From: Tepidiforma sp.
GTDB taxonomy: Bacteria; Chloroflexota; Dehalococcoidia; Tepidiformales; Tepidiformaceae
Reading direction: 5' to 3'
NCBI RefSeq assembly: GCF_026003995.1
Contig: NZ_BPIG01000005.1
Location: 109,022 to 173,021 of the forward strand
DNA: 64,000 bases
Each line of letters opens with the position of its first letter. Position 1 is the stretch's first letter. Below, piece by piece: positions 17,519-26,635 of the stretch. A model generated the notes under the pieces. The model ran no database searches. It was not told the origin of the DNA and was given only the letters and a program-made list of their open reading frames with translations. The translations under genes and the position numbers were made by a program.

Positions 17519-18763
17519 CTAGACGCGCACCGGCTCCCGCCACTCCGCCGGCTTCGCCCGCTCGGCCTCCGGCAGCGGCTTGATCCACCAGCGGTCCTCG
17601 TACTCGCTCCAGAGGTGCCGGAGCTTCGGCATCACCTTCTCCGCGAAGAGTTTCGTGTTGTACATCACCTTCTCCCGCGGCATGTTCCCGATCTGCATCA
17701 GGCACATCAGGTGGCCCACCTTCAGCCCCTTGATGACCTCCTCCATCTGCTGCGCGACGCTCTCCGGGCTGCCGGCCACCACGTAGCCCTGCTTCACGAA
17801 ATCCGCCCACTTGAGGCCGGACCGCTGCGCGCTCGCCTGCGCCCCCACCTGCGCCGTGATGCCCGCCTTCACCGTCCGCAGCGTCCGGTAGCCGGGCGCG
17901 TCGGCGAAGCCGCCGTAGACGTGCAGGCAGCGGTTGTAGAAGTAATCCACGTGCTCGCTGTAGAGCCGCTCTGCCTCCGCATCGCTCTCCGCCACGCAGA
18001 CCAGCTGCAGGAAGCCGGCCCGGTAGGGGTTGAACTCCGCCCCCAGCTCATCCACCCGCGCCCAGTACTGGTCCATCACGCCCTTCCCGCGCAGGTAGCC
18101 GAAGTAGGAGAGGTAGCAGTAGACGTAATCCTTCTCGGTCGTCCAGTCCCACGTCTCCAGCGAACCCCCGCCCGGGATCCAGATCGGCGGGTGCGGCTGC
18201 TGAAGCGGCCGCGGCCACGGGTTCACGTACCGCACCTGGTTGTACTTCCCGTTGAAGTGGAACGTCTCCTTGTTCGTCCACGCTTCGAGGATGAAGTCGT
18301 GGTTCTCGTAGTACCGCTCGCGCAGCGTCGCCGGCGTGAAGCCGTACGCGAAGTTCGTGTCCATGCTCGTGCCCACCGGGAAGCCGGCCACCAGCCGGCC
18401 GCCCGAGATGCAGTCGAGCATCGCGAACTCCTCCGCCACCCGCAGCGGCGGGTTGTAGAGCGCGATCGAATTCCCGAGCACCACCAGCCCTGCCCGCGAC
18501 GTCCGCCGCGCCAGCGCCGCCGCGATGATGTTCGGGCTCGGCATCAGCCCGTAGGCGTTCGAATGGTGCTCGTTGCAGCAGATCCCGTCGAAGCCGCACC
18601 GCTCCGCGTACTCCAGCTCGTCGAGGTACTCGTTGTACACGTGGTGCCCCTTCACCGGGTCGAAGAGCGAGTACGGCACATCCACCCAGACGCTCCGGTA
18701 GCGCTCCTTGAAGTCGTCCGGCAGGTACGGGTACGGCATCAGGTGGAACCAGTGGAACTTCAT
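17519..18763 (-). CDS. LLM-class flavin-dependent oxidoreductase
   Basis: 414 residues with a GGAGGGGG ribosome-binding site just upstream of the ATG. The luciferase-like fold is clear from FDGICCNEHHSNAYGLMPSP, GNSIALYNPPLRVAEEFAMLD and SGGRLVAGFPVG. These long family members are FMN-dependent monooxygenases or oxidoreductases of uncharacterised substrate. An NPWPRPLQQPHPPIWIPG segment is conserved in the family. It is monocistronic, between two hairpins. Confidence 0.85.
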   Translation of the reverse strand: MKFHWFHLMPYPYLPDDFKERYRSVWVDVPYSLFDPVKGHHVYNEYLDELEYAERCGFDGICCNEHHSNAYGLMPSPNIIAAALARRTSRAGLVVLGNSIALYNPPLRVAEEFAMLDCISGGRLVAGFPVGTSMDTNFAYGFTPATLRERYYENHDFILEAWTNKETFHFNGKYNQVRYVNPWPRPLQQPHPPIWIPGGGSLETWDWTTEKDYVYCYLSYFGYLRGKGVMDQYWARVDELGAEFNPYRAGFLQLVCVAESDAEAERLYSEHVDYFYNRCLHVYGGFADAPGYRTLRTVKAGITAQVGAQASAQRSGLKWADFVKQGYVVAGSPESVAQQMEEVIKGLKVGHLMCLMQIGNMPREKVMYNTKLFAEKVMPKLRHLWSEYEDRWWIKPLPEAERAKPAEWREPVRV

Positions 18764-18872
18764 GCTGCCCCCTCCCGGGCGCCGCTGCGCCCCGGCTCAT
18801 CGTGTCCATTGCATACGCCCGCGCAATGGGCGCGTCAAGCCGGTTGCCTTCCCGCGGCGCCGCGCTACCTTC

Positions 18873-18902
18873 ACTCCATACCCTGCCACTCCATACCCTG
18901 CC
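18873..18902. repeat. 15-bp perfect tandem duplication in the DUF1003 leader
   Basis: ACTCCATACCCTGCC occurs twice in a row (18873-18887 and 18888-18902), ending four bases before the GGGAG ribosome-binding site. It may have duplicated a promoter element. Confidence 0.85.
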
Positions 18903-18916
18903 GCCGGGAGCCAGCG

Positions 18917-19408
18917 ATGCCCTCGTCCCGAACCGCCGACCGCCTCACCGAACTGATGCAGGCCCGGGCCGCGCCGGGCGCACCCGTCCACCCGCAGGAC
19001 GTCCTCGAATCGCTCCGCAGCGAAGAGACGGCCTTCCGCCGCTTCAACGGCTGGCTCGCCGACCACGTCGTCGCCCTCGCCGGCACGATGGCGTTCTTCC
19101 ACGTCCTCTGGCTGCTCATCGTCGGCTGGGCCGTCTGGCAGTCCGGCATCCTCCACAACCGCGGCTTCGACCCTTACCCTTACAGCTTCCTTTTCTTCAT
19201 CCTCGGCGGCGTCATGCAGTCCCTCTTCGTGCCCACCATGCTCACCGCCTCGAACCGCGCCGAGGAGCGCGATCGTGTCAAAGCCGACGCCGACCACCGC
19301 GCGCAGGCGCACCTGTACGACGTCAACGACGAACAGGTCGAACTCCTCCGCGAGGTGCTCGCCCGGCTCGAGCGGCTGGAGGCGCGGCTCCCCGCCTCCG
19401 AGTCCTAG
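18917..19408 (+). CDS. DUF1003 membrane protein
   Basis: 163 residues from ATG 18917 (GGGAG six bases upstream). The central part is the DUF1003 domain: FNGWLADHVVALAGTMAFFHVLWLLIVGWAVW is transmembrane helix 1, FDPYPYSFLFFILGGVMQSLFVPTML is helix 2, and NRAEERDRVKADADH follows. The C-terminus is a charged coiled-coil (QVELLREVLARLERLEARL). The family is an inner-membrane protein of unknown function often linked to stress. Its stop codon shares the tetranucleotide CTAG with the convergent thioesterase gene. Confidence 0.9.
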   Translation: MPSSRTADRLTELMQARAAPGAPVHPQDVLESLRSEETAFRRFNGWLADHVVALAGTMAFFHVLWLLIVGWAVWQSGILHNRGFDPYPYSFLFFILGGVMQSLFVPTMLTASNRAEERDRVKADADHRAQAHLYDVNDEQVELLREVLARLERLEARLPASES

Positions 19409-20304
19409 CCCCCGCGCGGCTGCGGCGCCCGGAAGAGCCCCTCCTGCGCCACCGTCGCGATGCGCGTCCCGGAGCGGTCGTACATCCCGGCCAGCATGAT
19501 CGCGCGGGCCGCGTGGGCCGCCGGGCTTTCGCTCACGTACAGCACCCAGTCATCGAACCGCGGCGGCCGGTGGAACCACATCGCATGGTCGAGGCTCGCC
19601 GAGCCTCCGCCCGGCGCCCAGAGGCCGTAGTGGTGCGCCACCGTCGCCACCAGCCCGCTGTCGCTGAAGTAGGCCAGCGCCGCCGCGTGCAGCACCGGGT
19701 CCTCCGGCAGCGGCTCGACCATCCGCCCCCAGACGGCCCGGGCCGGCAGCCGCCCTGTCCCGTCGTTCGCCCGCGTCGGCTCGGCCGCCGAGCGGAGGTC
19801 GATCGGCCGGCCGAGGCGGCTCCGCATCCGCTCCGCCATCTCCGGCGGCAGGCTCGCCATCCGCGGCAGCGCGATCGTCGTCCACCAGGGCGGGCAGCTC
19901 TCCGGGTCCGGCGCGTCGGGCATCGGCGCCTGGTGCGAAATGCCCTCTTCCGGTGCGGCGAAGCTCACCGAGGCTTCGAAAATCGTGTGCCCGGCCTGCA
20001 CCGCCGTCACCCGCCGGGTCAGGAAGTTCCGCCCCTCGCGGATGCGCTCCACCGTGTAGTCGATCGGGTCCTGCGGCTTGCCTGCCCGGAGGAAGTAGGC
20101 ATGGAGCGAATGGATGGCCCCGAACGAGGCCGTCCGCCCGGCCGCCACGATCGCCTGCGCGAGCACCAGCCCGCCGAAGAGCCGCCCCTCCTCCTGCCCC
20201 GGCTGCCCGCGGAACCGGTCGTAATCCGCCGGCTCGAGCGTCACCTGCCGCAAAAACTCGCGGATGCCCGGCCCGCCGCCGGGCTCACCCTGCGCCTCGG
20301 TCAT
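19405..20304 (-). CDS. tesB: Acyl-CoA thioesterase II (TesB-like)
   Basis: 299 residues forming the double hotdog fold of TesB. GRLFGGLVLAQAIVAA opens the first hotdog, and SLDHAMWFHRPPRFDDWVLY in the second carries the catalytic Asp of the Asp-Thr/Ser-Gln triad. It hydrolyses medium- to long-chain acyl-CoAs in the cytoplasm. It heads a leftward group with DUF2277 and acyl-CoA dehydrogenase genes upstream, fitting a fatty-acyl-CoA context. Confidence 0.93.
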   Translation of the reverse strand: MTEAQGEPGGGPGIREFLRQVTLEPADYDRFRGQPGQEEGRLFGGLVLAQAIVAAGRTASFGAIHSLHAYFLRAGKPQDPIDYTVERIREGRNFLTRRVTAVQAGHTIFEASVSFAAPEEGISHQAPMPDAPDPESCPPWWTTIALPRMASLPPEMAERMRSRLGRPIDLRSAAEPTRANDGTGRLPARAVWGRMVEPLPEDPVLHAAALAYFSDSGLVATVAHHYGLWAPGGGSASLDHAMWFHRPPRFDDWVLYVSESPAAHAARAIMLAGMYDRSGTRIATVAQEGLFRAPQPRGG

Positions 20305-20373
20305 GTCTGTACACCCTTCACCGGGGCGCCGCGCCCTGCGCCCGCCCCGCAGCTGGAATTCGTAGCCTCCAGC

Positions 20374-20598
20374 CTACCCCGGCCGCGGCTCCCCGTCTGC
20401 CCGGGGCGCGATCGCTGCCAGCAGCCGCTCGGTCGCCGCCGCCACCTCCGCCACCGCCCGGTCGAACGCCTCCGCGTTCCGCCGGGAGGGGGCGCGGTAG
20501 CCGCTCACCTTCCGCACGTACTGCAGCGCCGCCGCGCGCACCTCCTCCGCCGTCGCCGGCGGCTCCTGCCCCCGCAGCGTCCTGATGCTCCGGCACAT
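20374..20598 (-). CDS. DUF2277 family protein
   Basis: 74 residues from ATG 20598, chosen because GGGAGG lies six bases upstream; a GTG at 20604 is also in frame. The family signature is complete: CRSIRTL at the start, then PPATAEEVRAAALQYVRKVSG and NAEAFDRAVAEVAAATERLL. The function is unknown. It sits between an acyl-CoA dehydrogenase and a TesB gene. Confidence 0.9.
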   Translation of the reverse strand: MCRSIRTLRGQEPPATAEEVRAAALQYVRKVSGYRAPSRRNAEAFDRAVAEVAAATERLLAAIAPRADGEPRPG

Positions 20599-20626
20599 GC
20601 GCACCTCCCTGCGGGGCCGCCGGGCC

Positions 20627-21817
20627 TCAGGCCCGCGGCAGCCCCAGCCCGCGCGTCGCGATGATGTTCCGCTGCACTTCGCTCGTCCCGCCCCCGATCG
20701 TGGCCGCCACCGAATGCAGCTGGAACCGGCCGATGCGGCCCATGAGCAGCTCCCACCGCGAGGCCCCGCGCGAGGTGACCTGCGCGCGCAGGCCGGCCAT
20801 CCGGTAGAGCACGGCCGCCATCCGCTGCTCCACCTCGCTCGCGTACAGCTTCACGATGCTCGCCTCGTAGTTCGGCTGCACCCCGCGGGCCTGCATCGAA
20901 ACCACCCGCAGGCTCAGGTTCCGCGCCACCTCGATCTCGATGGCGAGGTCCGCCAGCCGGTGCCGCGCCCACGGCAGGTTCGCCAGCCCCTCCGCCTTCG
21001 CGCACGCGATCGCCTCCTCGAGGATCGCGCGGTACTCCACGCACAGGTCGACGAGGCTCCGCTCGAAGTCCAGCGTCGTCGCGGCCACGTACCAGCCCCG
21101 GTTCTCCTCCCCCACCATGTTCCGCGCCGGCACGCGGACGTTCTCGAAGAACACCTGGTTGAAGCCGCTGTTCCCGACCATGTTGATGATCGGCGAGAGC
21201 GAAATCCCCGGGCTCTTCATATCGACGAGGAAGTACGACAGCCCCTTGTGCTTCGGCGCTGCCGGGTCCGTCCGCGCCAGCAGGATCATCCAGTCCGCGA
21301 TGTGCGCCCCGCTCGTCCAGATCTTCTGCCCGTTTACGACATAATCGTCGCCATCGCGGACCGCACGGGTCTGCACGCTCGCGAGGTCGGAGCCGGCCCC
21401 CGGCTCGCTGAAGCCCTGGCACCACCGCTCCTTCCCCGAGAGGATCGGCTCGATGAACCGCTCCTTCATCCACTCGTCGCCGTACTGCATCAGCGTCGGC
21501 GCCACCCAGCCGATCCCCACGCCGCCGAAGCGCGGCGCGCGGGCGCGGGCCATCTCCTCCTTCAGGATGAACTGCTGCATCACGGGCAGCTCGGCGCCGC
21601 CGTACTTCTTCGGCCAGGCCGGGGCCACCCACCCGCGCGACTGCAGCCGGCGCCGCCACTCCGCCAGCGCCTCCTTGTCCCGCTCGTGGCCGCTCGAAAG
21701 CTGGCCCCATTCGCCCTCGCCGGCGTCGCCCTTCAGCGCATCCGGCAGGTTCGCCGCAATCCAGTCGCGCACTTCGGCCCGGAAGGCCGCCTCCGCTGGC
21801 GAATCGCGAAAATCCAT
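20627..21817 (-). CDS. Acyl-CoA dehydrogenase family protein
   Basis: 396 residues from ATG 21817. It contains the flavin-binding WCQGFSEPGAGSDLAS and GQKIWTSGAHIADWMILL, the LDFERS helix and the C-terminal GGTSEVQRNIIATRGLGLPR, all typical of large FAD-dependent acyl-CoA dehydrogenases from Actinobacteria and Chloroflexota that act on branched, cyclic or steroid side-chain acyl-CoAs. It performs alpha,beta-dehydrogenation with electron transfer to ETF. An upstream extension of the open frame is not supported. Together with TesB and DUF2277 it forms a small acyl-CoA operon. Confidence 0.92.
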   Translation of the reverse strand: MDFRDSPAEAAFRAEVRDWIAANLPDALKGDAGEGEWGQLSSGHERDKEALAEWRRRLQSRGWVAPAWPKKYGGAELPVMQQFILKEEMARARAPRFGGVGIGWVAPTLMQYGDEWMKERFIEPILSGKERWCQGFSEPGAGSDLASVQTRAVRDGDDYVVNGQKIWTSGAHIADWMILLARTDPAAPKHKGLSYFLVDMKSPGISLSPIINMVGNSGFNQVFFENVRVPARNMVGEENRGWYVAATTLDFERSLVDLCVEYRAILEEAIACAKAEGLANLPWARHRLADLAIEIEVARNLSLRVVSMQARGVQPNYEASIVKLYASEVEQRMAAVLYRMAGLRAQVTSRGASRWELLMGRIGRFQLHSVAATIGGGTSEVQRNIIATRGLGLPRA

Positions 21818-21896
21818 GCGCCGAAGGATACCGCCGCCCGCGCTCCCGATCATGCGCGCCTGAACGAACCCGCCCTCCCTGCCGATACCTCCACTG

Positions 21897-22886
21897 ATGG
21901 GACGTCCGAACGCCGCGCTCGCCCGCCGTGCCGACTTTCTCGCGGTCCTCGCCGACCCGGACCTGCTCCAGCTCATGCTCGTCGCCTGCCCCGATGCCGT
22001 CGTCGTCGCCTCGCCCGAAGGCCGCATCGCCCTGTACACCGGCGCGTCCGAGACCCTCTTCGGGTTCGCCCCGATCGAGGTCCTCGGCCGCCGCGTCGGC
22101 CTGCTCTTCCCGGACCGCGCCGCCTGGCGCAACCTCCAGCAGGCCCTCGAACGCGACGGCTACGTCCGCACCTTCGAACTCGCCGCCCGCCGGAAGGATG
22201 GCCCGAACCTCGTCACCGCCGTCTCTGCGGCCCGCGTCGCGAACCGCTTCGGCGAACGGCTCGGCACCGTGTACTACATCCGCGACCACTCCGCTGTCCG
22301 CGAAATCGAGGACGCGCTCCGCCGGAACAACGCCCAGCTCAGCACCCTCGTCGCCCGGCTCGACCACCTCGCCCGGCACGACCCCCTCACCCGCCTCCTC
22401 AACCGGGCCGCTGCCTACGAAGCCGCCGAGAACGTGCTCCTCGCCTTCCCCGTCGGCGAAGCGCGCCTCGGCGTCGCCATCTTCGACCTCGACCGCTTCA
22501 AGGCGATCAACGACTCGTACGGCCACCTCGCCGGCGACGCCGTCCTCGAAGCGTTCGGCACCATTCTCCGCCAGCAGGCCCGCCACGGCGACGTCATCGC
22601 CCGCTTCGGCGGCGAAGAGTTCGTCGCCTTCCTCCCCGGCGCCGGGCTCGAAGAAGCGGCCCGCTTCGCCGAGCGCATCCGCGAGGCTGTGCAGCTGCGC
22701 CACATCCCCGTCGATGACACCCTCGCGATCGCCGTCACCGTCAGCGCGGGGGTATCGGCCATCCCCGATTGTGCCGAAAACCTCGAAGAAGCCGTCCGCC
22801 TCGCCGACGAGCGCCTCTACGAGGCGAAGCGCGGCGGGCGCAACCGCGTCGTCGCCGACTCCTGCCAGCAGAGGAACGCCGCATGA
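21897..22886 (+). CDS. PAS domain-containing diguanylate cyclase
   Basis: 329 residues. An N-terminal PAS domain (about 20-130; AVVVASPEGRIALYTGASETLFG) is followed by a short coiled linker. A GGDEF domain from about residue 165 includes DPLTRLLNRAA, FDLDRFKAINDSYGHLAGD and the active-site RFGGEEFVAFLPG. All catalytic residues are present, so synthesis of cyclic di-GMP is expected. It is translationally coupled (ATGA overlap) to an HDOD gene. A GATACCT box lies about 6 nt before the ATG. Confidence 0.93.
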   Translation: MGRPNAALARRADFLAVLADPDLLQLMLVACPDAVVVASPEGRIALYTGASETLFGFAPIEVLGRRVGLLFPDRAAWRNLQQALERDGYVRTFELAARRKDGPNLVTAVSAARVANRFGERLGTVYYIRDHSAVREIEDALRRNNAQLSTLVARLDHLARHDPLTRLLNRAAAYEAAENVLLAFPVGEARLGVAIFDLDRFKAINDSYGHLAGDAVLEAFGTILRQQARHGDVIARFGGEEFVAFLPGAGLEEAARFAERIREAVQLRHIPVDDTLAIAVTVSAGVSAIPDCAENLEEAVRLADERLYEAKRGGRNRVVADSCQQRNAA

Positions 22887-23845
22887 CCGCCGACCCCACC
22901 GCGGACTCCCCGTACTTCCGCAACCGCCTGCGCACCATCGTCCAGGCCACCACCGACCTCGCCCCGCTCAAGGCCGTCGCCACCAAAGCCATCCAGCTCG
23001 CCGAAGATGAGCGCTCCGCCGCCATGGACCTGGCCACCGTCATCAGCTCGGACCAGGCCCTCACGGCCCGCCTCCTGAAGCTCTCCAACTCCGCCTACTA
23101 CGGCTACGCCCGCCGCATCTCCAACGTCCGCGAAGCCGTCATCCTCCTCGGCATGCGCACCGTCCGCTCCGTCGCCATTTCGACGGCGATCATCGATGCC
23201 CTCCGCATCCCCCAGCTCGAAGACTCCCGCTTTGACCAGGACCTCTTCTGGGCCCACTCCGTCACCGTCGGCATCATCGCCGAGGTCATCGCCCGCGAAA
23301 CGCGGGTCGCCCGCCCGGAGGACGCATTCACCGCCGGCGTCCTCCACGACATCGGCAAGCTGGCGATGATCCTCGCCGACCCGGCCAGCTTTGCCGAGGT
23401 CATCGACCTCGTCGAAACCGAGAACATGCGCTACCGCGATGCCGAGTTCGCCGTCTTCGGCTTCGGCCACGAACTCGTCGGCGCCCGCCTCGCCGCCCGC
23501 TGGAAGTTCCCCGAGCCGCTCGTCTCCGCCATCCAGGCCCACCACCAGCCCGTGGCCGCCATCGAATCGATGGCCGACATCGTCGCCTCGGCAAACCTGA
23601 TCGCGAACCGCGAGGGGCTCGCTGCCGGCTTCGACTACACGCACGAACCCGAGCGCCGGCCCGCCGCCGCCGTGCCGCCTGCCTGCGACCTCGCCATCGG
23701 GAAGGTCCACGGCGGCATCGCCACCCTCGAAGAGAAGGCGCGCGCCTTCCTCACCCACGTCACCTCCCGCGCGCCCCGCTGGTATCGGCCCCACCACGGT
23801 GAAGAAGCCGAGCCTCTCGCCGCCGAAGAGACGCCCGCAGCCTGA
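22883..23845 (+). CDS. HDOD domain-containing protein
   Basis: 320 residues from ATG 22883. The HDOD domain occupies about residues 25-230: VISSDQALTARLLKLSNSAYY, GMRTVRSVAISTAI, FWAHSVTVG and GVLHDIGKLAM, then QAHHQP. HDOD proteins resemble HD-GYP domains but usually do not hydrolyse cyclic di-GMP; they often relay signals to chemotaxis or diguanylate cyclases. The overlap with the preceding diguanylate cyclase suggests a functional pair. The proline-rich C-terminus looks disordered. Confidence 0.92.
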   Translation: MTADPTADSPYFRNRLRTIVQATTDLAPLKAVATKAIQLAEDERSAAMDLATVISSDQALTARLLKLSNSAYYGYARRISNVREAVILLGMRTVRSVAISTAIIDALRIPQLEDSRFDQDLFWAHSVTVGIIAEVIARETRVARPEDAFTAGVLHDIGKLAMILADPASFAEVIDLVETENMRYRDAEFAVFGFGHELVGARLAARWKFPEPLVSAIQAHHQPVAAIESMADIVASANLIANREGLAAGFDYTHEPERRPAAAVPPACDLAIGKVHGGIATLEEKARAFLTHVTSRAPRWYRPHHGEEAEPLAAEETPAA

Positions 23846-23888
23846 TGAACCGCCCCCGGCCGGTCGAATTCTCCTGTGAGGACCGCGT

Positions 23889-24638
23889 ATGAATTCCGCG
23901 CCCACCATGCCGGCCAACCCCGACGAAGAGCCTGAGGCCCCGCAGCGCCACCTGCTCCGCATGGCCGCGCTCGCCGGCTGGGGCATCGTCCTCGTTGTCC
24001 AGGTCGGCCAGTACCTTCACCGGCCGACGACCGCGAACCTCATCGTCGCCATCGGCCTCGCCACCCTCTTCGGCCTCTTCCTCGCCCACGCGCTCTTCAT
24101 GCGCGTCGTCCAGAAGCGGCACTGGCACCGGGTCGCTGCCCGGCTGCAGGGCGCGGCCTACCTCTCCGAGTTCCACAACCTGCCCAACCGCAACTACGTC
24201 CTCGCCGAACTGCGGCGGGAGATGCCCCGCGCCCGCGCCCTCCAGTCGCCGTTCGTCCTCATCCAGCTCTCCATCGAAAACATCGCCGAGATCCGCGAGC
24301 GCCGCGGCGACGACTTCGCCAACCGCGCCCTCAACGCCCTCGCCGACGTCCTCAAGCGGCTCACCCGCTCCTCCGACTTCCTCGCCCACCTCGGCGGCGC
24401 GAAGTTCTGCGTCATGCTCGTCGAATGCACGCTCGAGCAGTCGTTCATCTACCTGAAGCGCGTACCCGGCACCATCTCCGTCTCCGACGGCCACAACGTC
24501 CTCGATGTCCCGGTGACGGCCCGCGTCCTCCAGTACGACCTCGAAGCGCTCTACGCGACGGACGTCCTCCGCGACCTCGAAGAGACGCGCCCGCTCCGCC
24601 GCCGCGAATCGCCGCGGCCCGACTCGCTCGCGGCCTGA
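23889..24638 (+). CDS. Membrane protein with degenerate GGDEF domain
   Basis: 249 residues preceded by GAGGA. Two adjacent transmembrane helices (AALAGWGIVLVVQVGQYL, TTANLIVAIGLATLFGLFLAHALFM) precede a cytoplasmic GGDEF-like fold. Fold landmarks are LPNRNYVLAELRREM and RGDDFANRALNALADVLKRL. The signature itself reads HLGGAKFCVML, with GGAKF in place of GGDEF, so cyclase activity is unlikely. It may be a cyclic di-GMP or GTP sensor, or a scaffold for the active cyclase 1 kb upstream. Confidence 0.75.
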   Translation: MNSAPTMPANPDEEPEAPQRHLLRMAALAGWGIVLVVQVGQYLHRPTTANLIVAIGLATLFGLFLAHALFMRVVQKRHWHRVAARLQGAAYLSEFHNLPNRNYVLAELRREMPRARALQSPFVLIQLSIENIAEIRERRGDDFANRALNALADVLKRLTRSSDFLAHLGGAKFCVMLVECTLEQSFIYLKRVPGTISVSDGHNVLDVPVTARVLQYDLEALYATDVLRDLEETRPLRRRESPRPDSLAA

Positions 24639-24654
24639 ACCGCCGGCCCCGCCG

Positions 24655-26100
24655 CTACCACCGGTAGGTCGCCGCGTCGCCTACCCGGTGCAGCTTCAGG
24701 AAGTTCGTCGTGCCCTGCGCCCGGACCGGCAGGCTCGCCACCACCACCACCTCGTCCCCCGCCTCCACGAAACCGCCGTCGATCAGCGCGCGGTCCAGCT
24801 CCCGAAGCAGCTCGTCGGTCGTCAGCACGGCCGCACTGAGGACGGGCACCACGCCCCGGGCCAGCGCGAGCCGCCGGTACACTGCCTCCGTGTGCGTCAC
24901 CCCGAAGATCGGCGCCTCCGGGTGCACCTTGCTCATCAGCAGCGCCGAGTAGCCGCTCCGCGTGAAGCAGGCGATGCCCCGCATGTTCGGGTCCGACTCC
25001 ACGATGCGCCGCGCCGCCAGCGCGATGACGTACGAGTGGTCGTCCTGCGCGTCAGCGCCCCGGGCTTCCGGCGCTGGCCCCTGCACCGCCTCCGCCTGCC
25101 GGAGGATGCGGTCCATCATCGCGACCGCCTCGACCGGGTACTGCCCGATCGCTGTCTCCCCGCTCAGCATCACCGCGTCCGAGAACTCCCACGCCGCATT
25201 CGCCACGTCGGAGGCCTCCGCCCGCGTCGGCCGCGGCGAGCTGACCATCGATTCCAGCATCTGCGTCGCCGTGATGACCGGCACCATCTCCCGCGCCGCG
25301 GCTGCGATGATCCGCCGCTGCCAGACCGGCACCTCCTCGGGCGGCAGTTCGACCCCGAGGTCGCCCCGCGCCACCATCAGCCCGTCCGCCTCGGCCGCGA
25401 TCGCGTCGAGGTGCTCCACCGCCTGCTTCCGCTCGATCTTCGCCACGATCGGGATATCGCCGCCGAGCGCCGCCACGGCCGCCCGCGCCGCCGCGATGTC
25501 CGTATCGTCCCGCACGAAGCTGAGCGCCGCGTAGTCGACGCACTCCGCGACGGCCATCGCCAGCGCCTCCCGGTCGCGGTCCGTCAGCGCCGGCGCGGTG
25601 AGCGCCGTCTCGGGAAAGTGGACGCCCCGCCGCGGCGCGAGCAGGCCGCCCACCATCACCTCGCAGACGAGATCGCTCCCCTCCCGCCGCACCACCCGCA
25701 GCTCGACCTTCCCGTCGTCCAGCAGCACCCGCTCCCCGGGCGCCACGTCCTCCAGCAGCCGGTCGTAGGCGATGTGCAGCCGCTCCTCCGTCCCCGGCAC
25801 CGGCTCGGGCGTGAGCCGCACCGCCGCGCCGGGCCGCAGGTCCAGCGCCCGGCCGTACTCGTTCTCGCCGGTCCGGATCTTCGTCCCCGCGAGGTCGAGC
25901 AGCACCGCGACCGGCCTGCCCTCCGCCTTCGCCGCCTCCCGCACCAGCCGCACCGCTTCCCGGTGGCCCTCGAGCGTCCCGTGGCTCGTGTTCAGCCGCG
26001 CGACGTCCATCCCCGCCCGGATCATCGCGCGCAGCGTCGCCGGCTCCAGCGAGGCCGGCCCCAGCGTCGCCACGATCTTCGTCCGCCGCAGCGCCGTCAT
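24655..26100 (-). CDS. pyk: Pyruvate kinase
   Basis: 481 residues from ATG 26100. Landmarks are RRTKIVATLGPAS, GMDVARLNTSHG, DLAGTKIRTG, MVARGDLGVELPPEEVP and MLSGETAIGQYPVEAV, with an alpha-beta C-terminal domain. It catalyses the last ATP-forming step of glycolysis. The length and motifs are complete. TATAGT lies 7 nt upstream of the ATG with no ribosome-binding site, pointing to a leaderless transcript. The gene is convergent with the degenerate GGDEF gene and divergent from a hypothetical gene. Confidence 0.97.
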   Translation of the reverse strand: MTALRRTKIVATLGPASLEPATLRAMIRAGMDVARLNTSHGTLEGHREAVRLVREAAKAEGRPVAVLLDLAGTKIRTGENEYGRALDLRPGAAVRLTPEPVPGTEERLHIAYDRLLEDVAPGERVLLDDGKVELRVVRREGSDLVCEVMVGGLLAPRRGVHFPETALTAPALTDRDREALAMAVAECVDYAALSFVRDDTDIAAARAAVAALGGDIPIVAKIERKQAVEHLDAIAAEADGLMVARGDLGVELPPEEVPVWQRRIIAAAAREMVPVITATQMLESMVSSPRPTRAEASDVANAAWEFSDAVMLSGETAIGQYPVEAVAMMDRILRQAEAVQGPAPEARGADAQDDHSYVIALAARRIVESDPNMRGIACFTRSGYSALLMSKVHPEAPIFGVTHTEAVYRRLALARGVVPVLSAAVLTTDELLRELDRALIDGGFVEAGDEVVVVASLPVRAQGTTNFLKLHRVGDAATYRW

Positions 26101-26107
26101 GCGTTCG

Positions 26108-26149
26108 ACTATAGCAAGCCGCGGCCAGCGCCCCGGTGAACGGTACACT
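26108..26149. promoter_or_regulatory. Divergent near-leaderless promoters of pyk and the gene at 26156
   Basis: On the minus strand TATAGT (26113-26108) is 7 nt from the pyk ATG. On the plus strand TACACT (26144-26149) is 6 nt from the ATG at 26156. Neither gene has a Shine-Dalgarno sequence. Confidence 0.6.
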
Positions 26150-26155
26150 GCCCCC

Positions 26156-26635
26156 ATGCCCCGCGACGAGCTGAAGGCGCGCGAGTTCCTCTTCCTCACC
26201 GAGGAGCTCGCCCTCCGCGCGCTGCCGCCCGGCGTCCCGCCGCCCCACCGCAGGGTGATGTGGACCATCCTCCAGCTCTCGTGGGGCGCGCCCCAGTTCC
26301 ACGTCGAACTCCAGCCGCAGCCCGCCCGCGCCATCGTCGAGCTCGGCCTCCATTTCGAAGGCCCGCCGGAGGCGAACGACGCGCGCGCTGCCCTCGTCGC
26401 GGCCCACGCCGCCCCGCTGATGGCCGCCCTCGGTCCCGCGTGGGAGCTCGAACACTGGACGCCCGCCTGGCGGCGCCTCCACCGGACGTTCGCCTTCGAC
26501 CGGCTCACGCGGCCGCTGGCCGAGGCGGTCGCCGCCGAGATGGCGCGCGCCATCCCGCTCCTTTACCCCTTCTGTCTGCCCGAGCCAGCGCCCGCCTTAT
26601 CCCTTAGCGCGGCCGCCGCTACCCTCGCCCCATGA
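26156..26635 (+). CDS. Conserved hypothetical protein
   Basis: 159 residues from ATG 26156. No catalytic motif or membrane helix is recognised; the middle has a beta-rich stretch (APQFHVELQPQPARAIVELGLHFEG) followed by amphipathic helices. It is translationally coupled (ATGA) to the FKBP lipoprotein gene. No function is assigned. Confidence 0.55.
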   Translation: MPRDELKAREFLFLTEELALRALPPGVPPPHRRVMWTILQLSWGAPQFHVELQPQPARAIVELGLHFEGPPEANDARAALVAAHAAPLMAALGPAWELEHWTPAWRRLHRTFAFDRLTRPLAEAVAAEMARAIPLLYPFCLPEPAPALSLSAAAATLAP

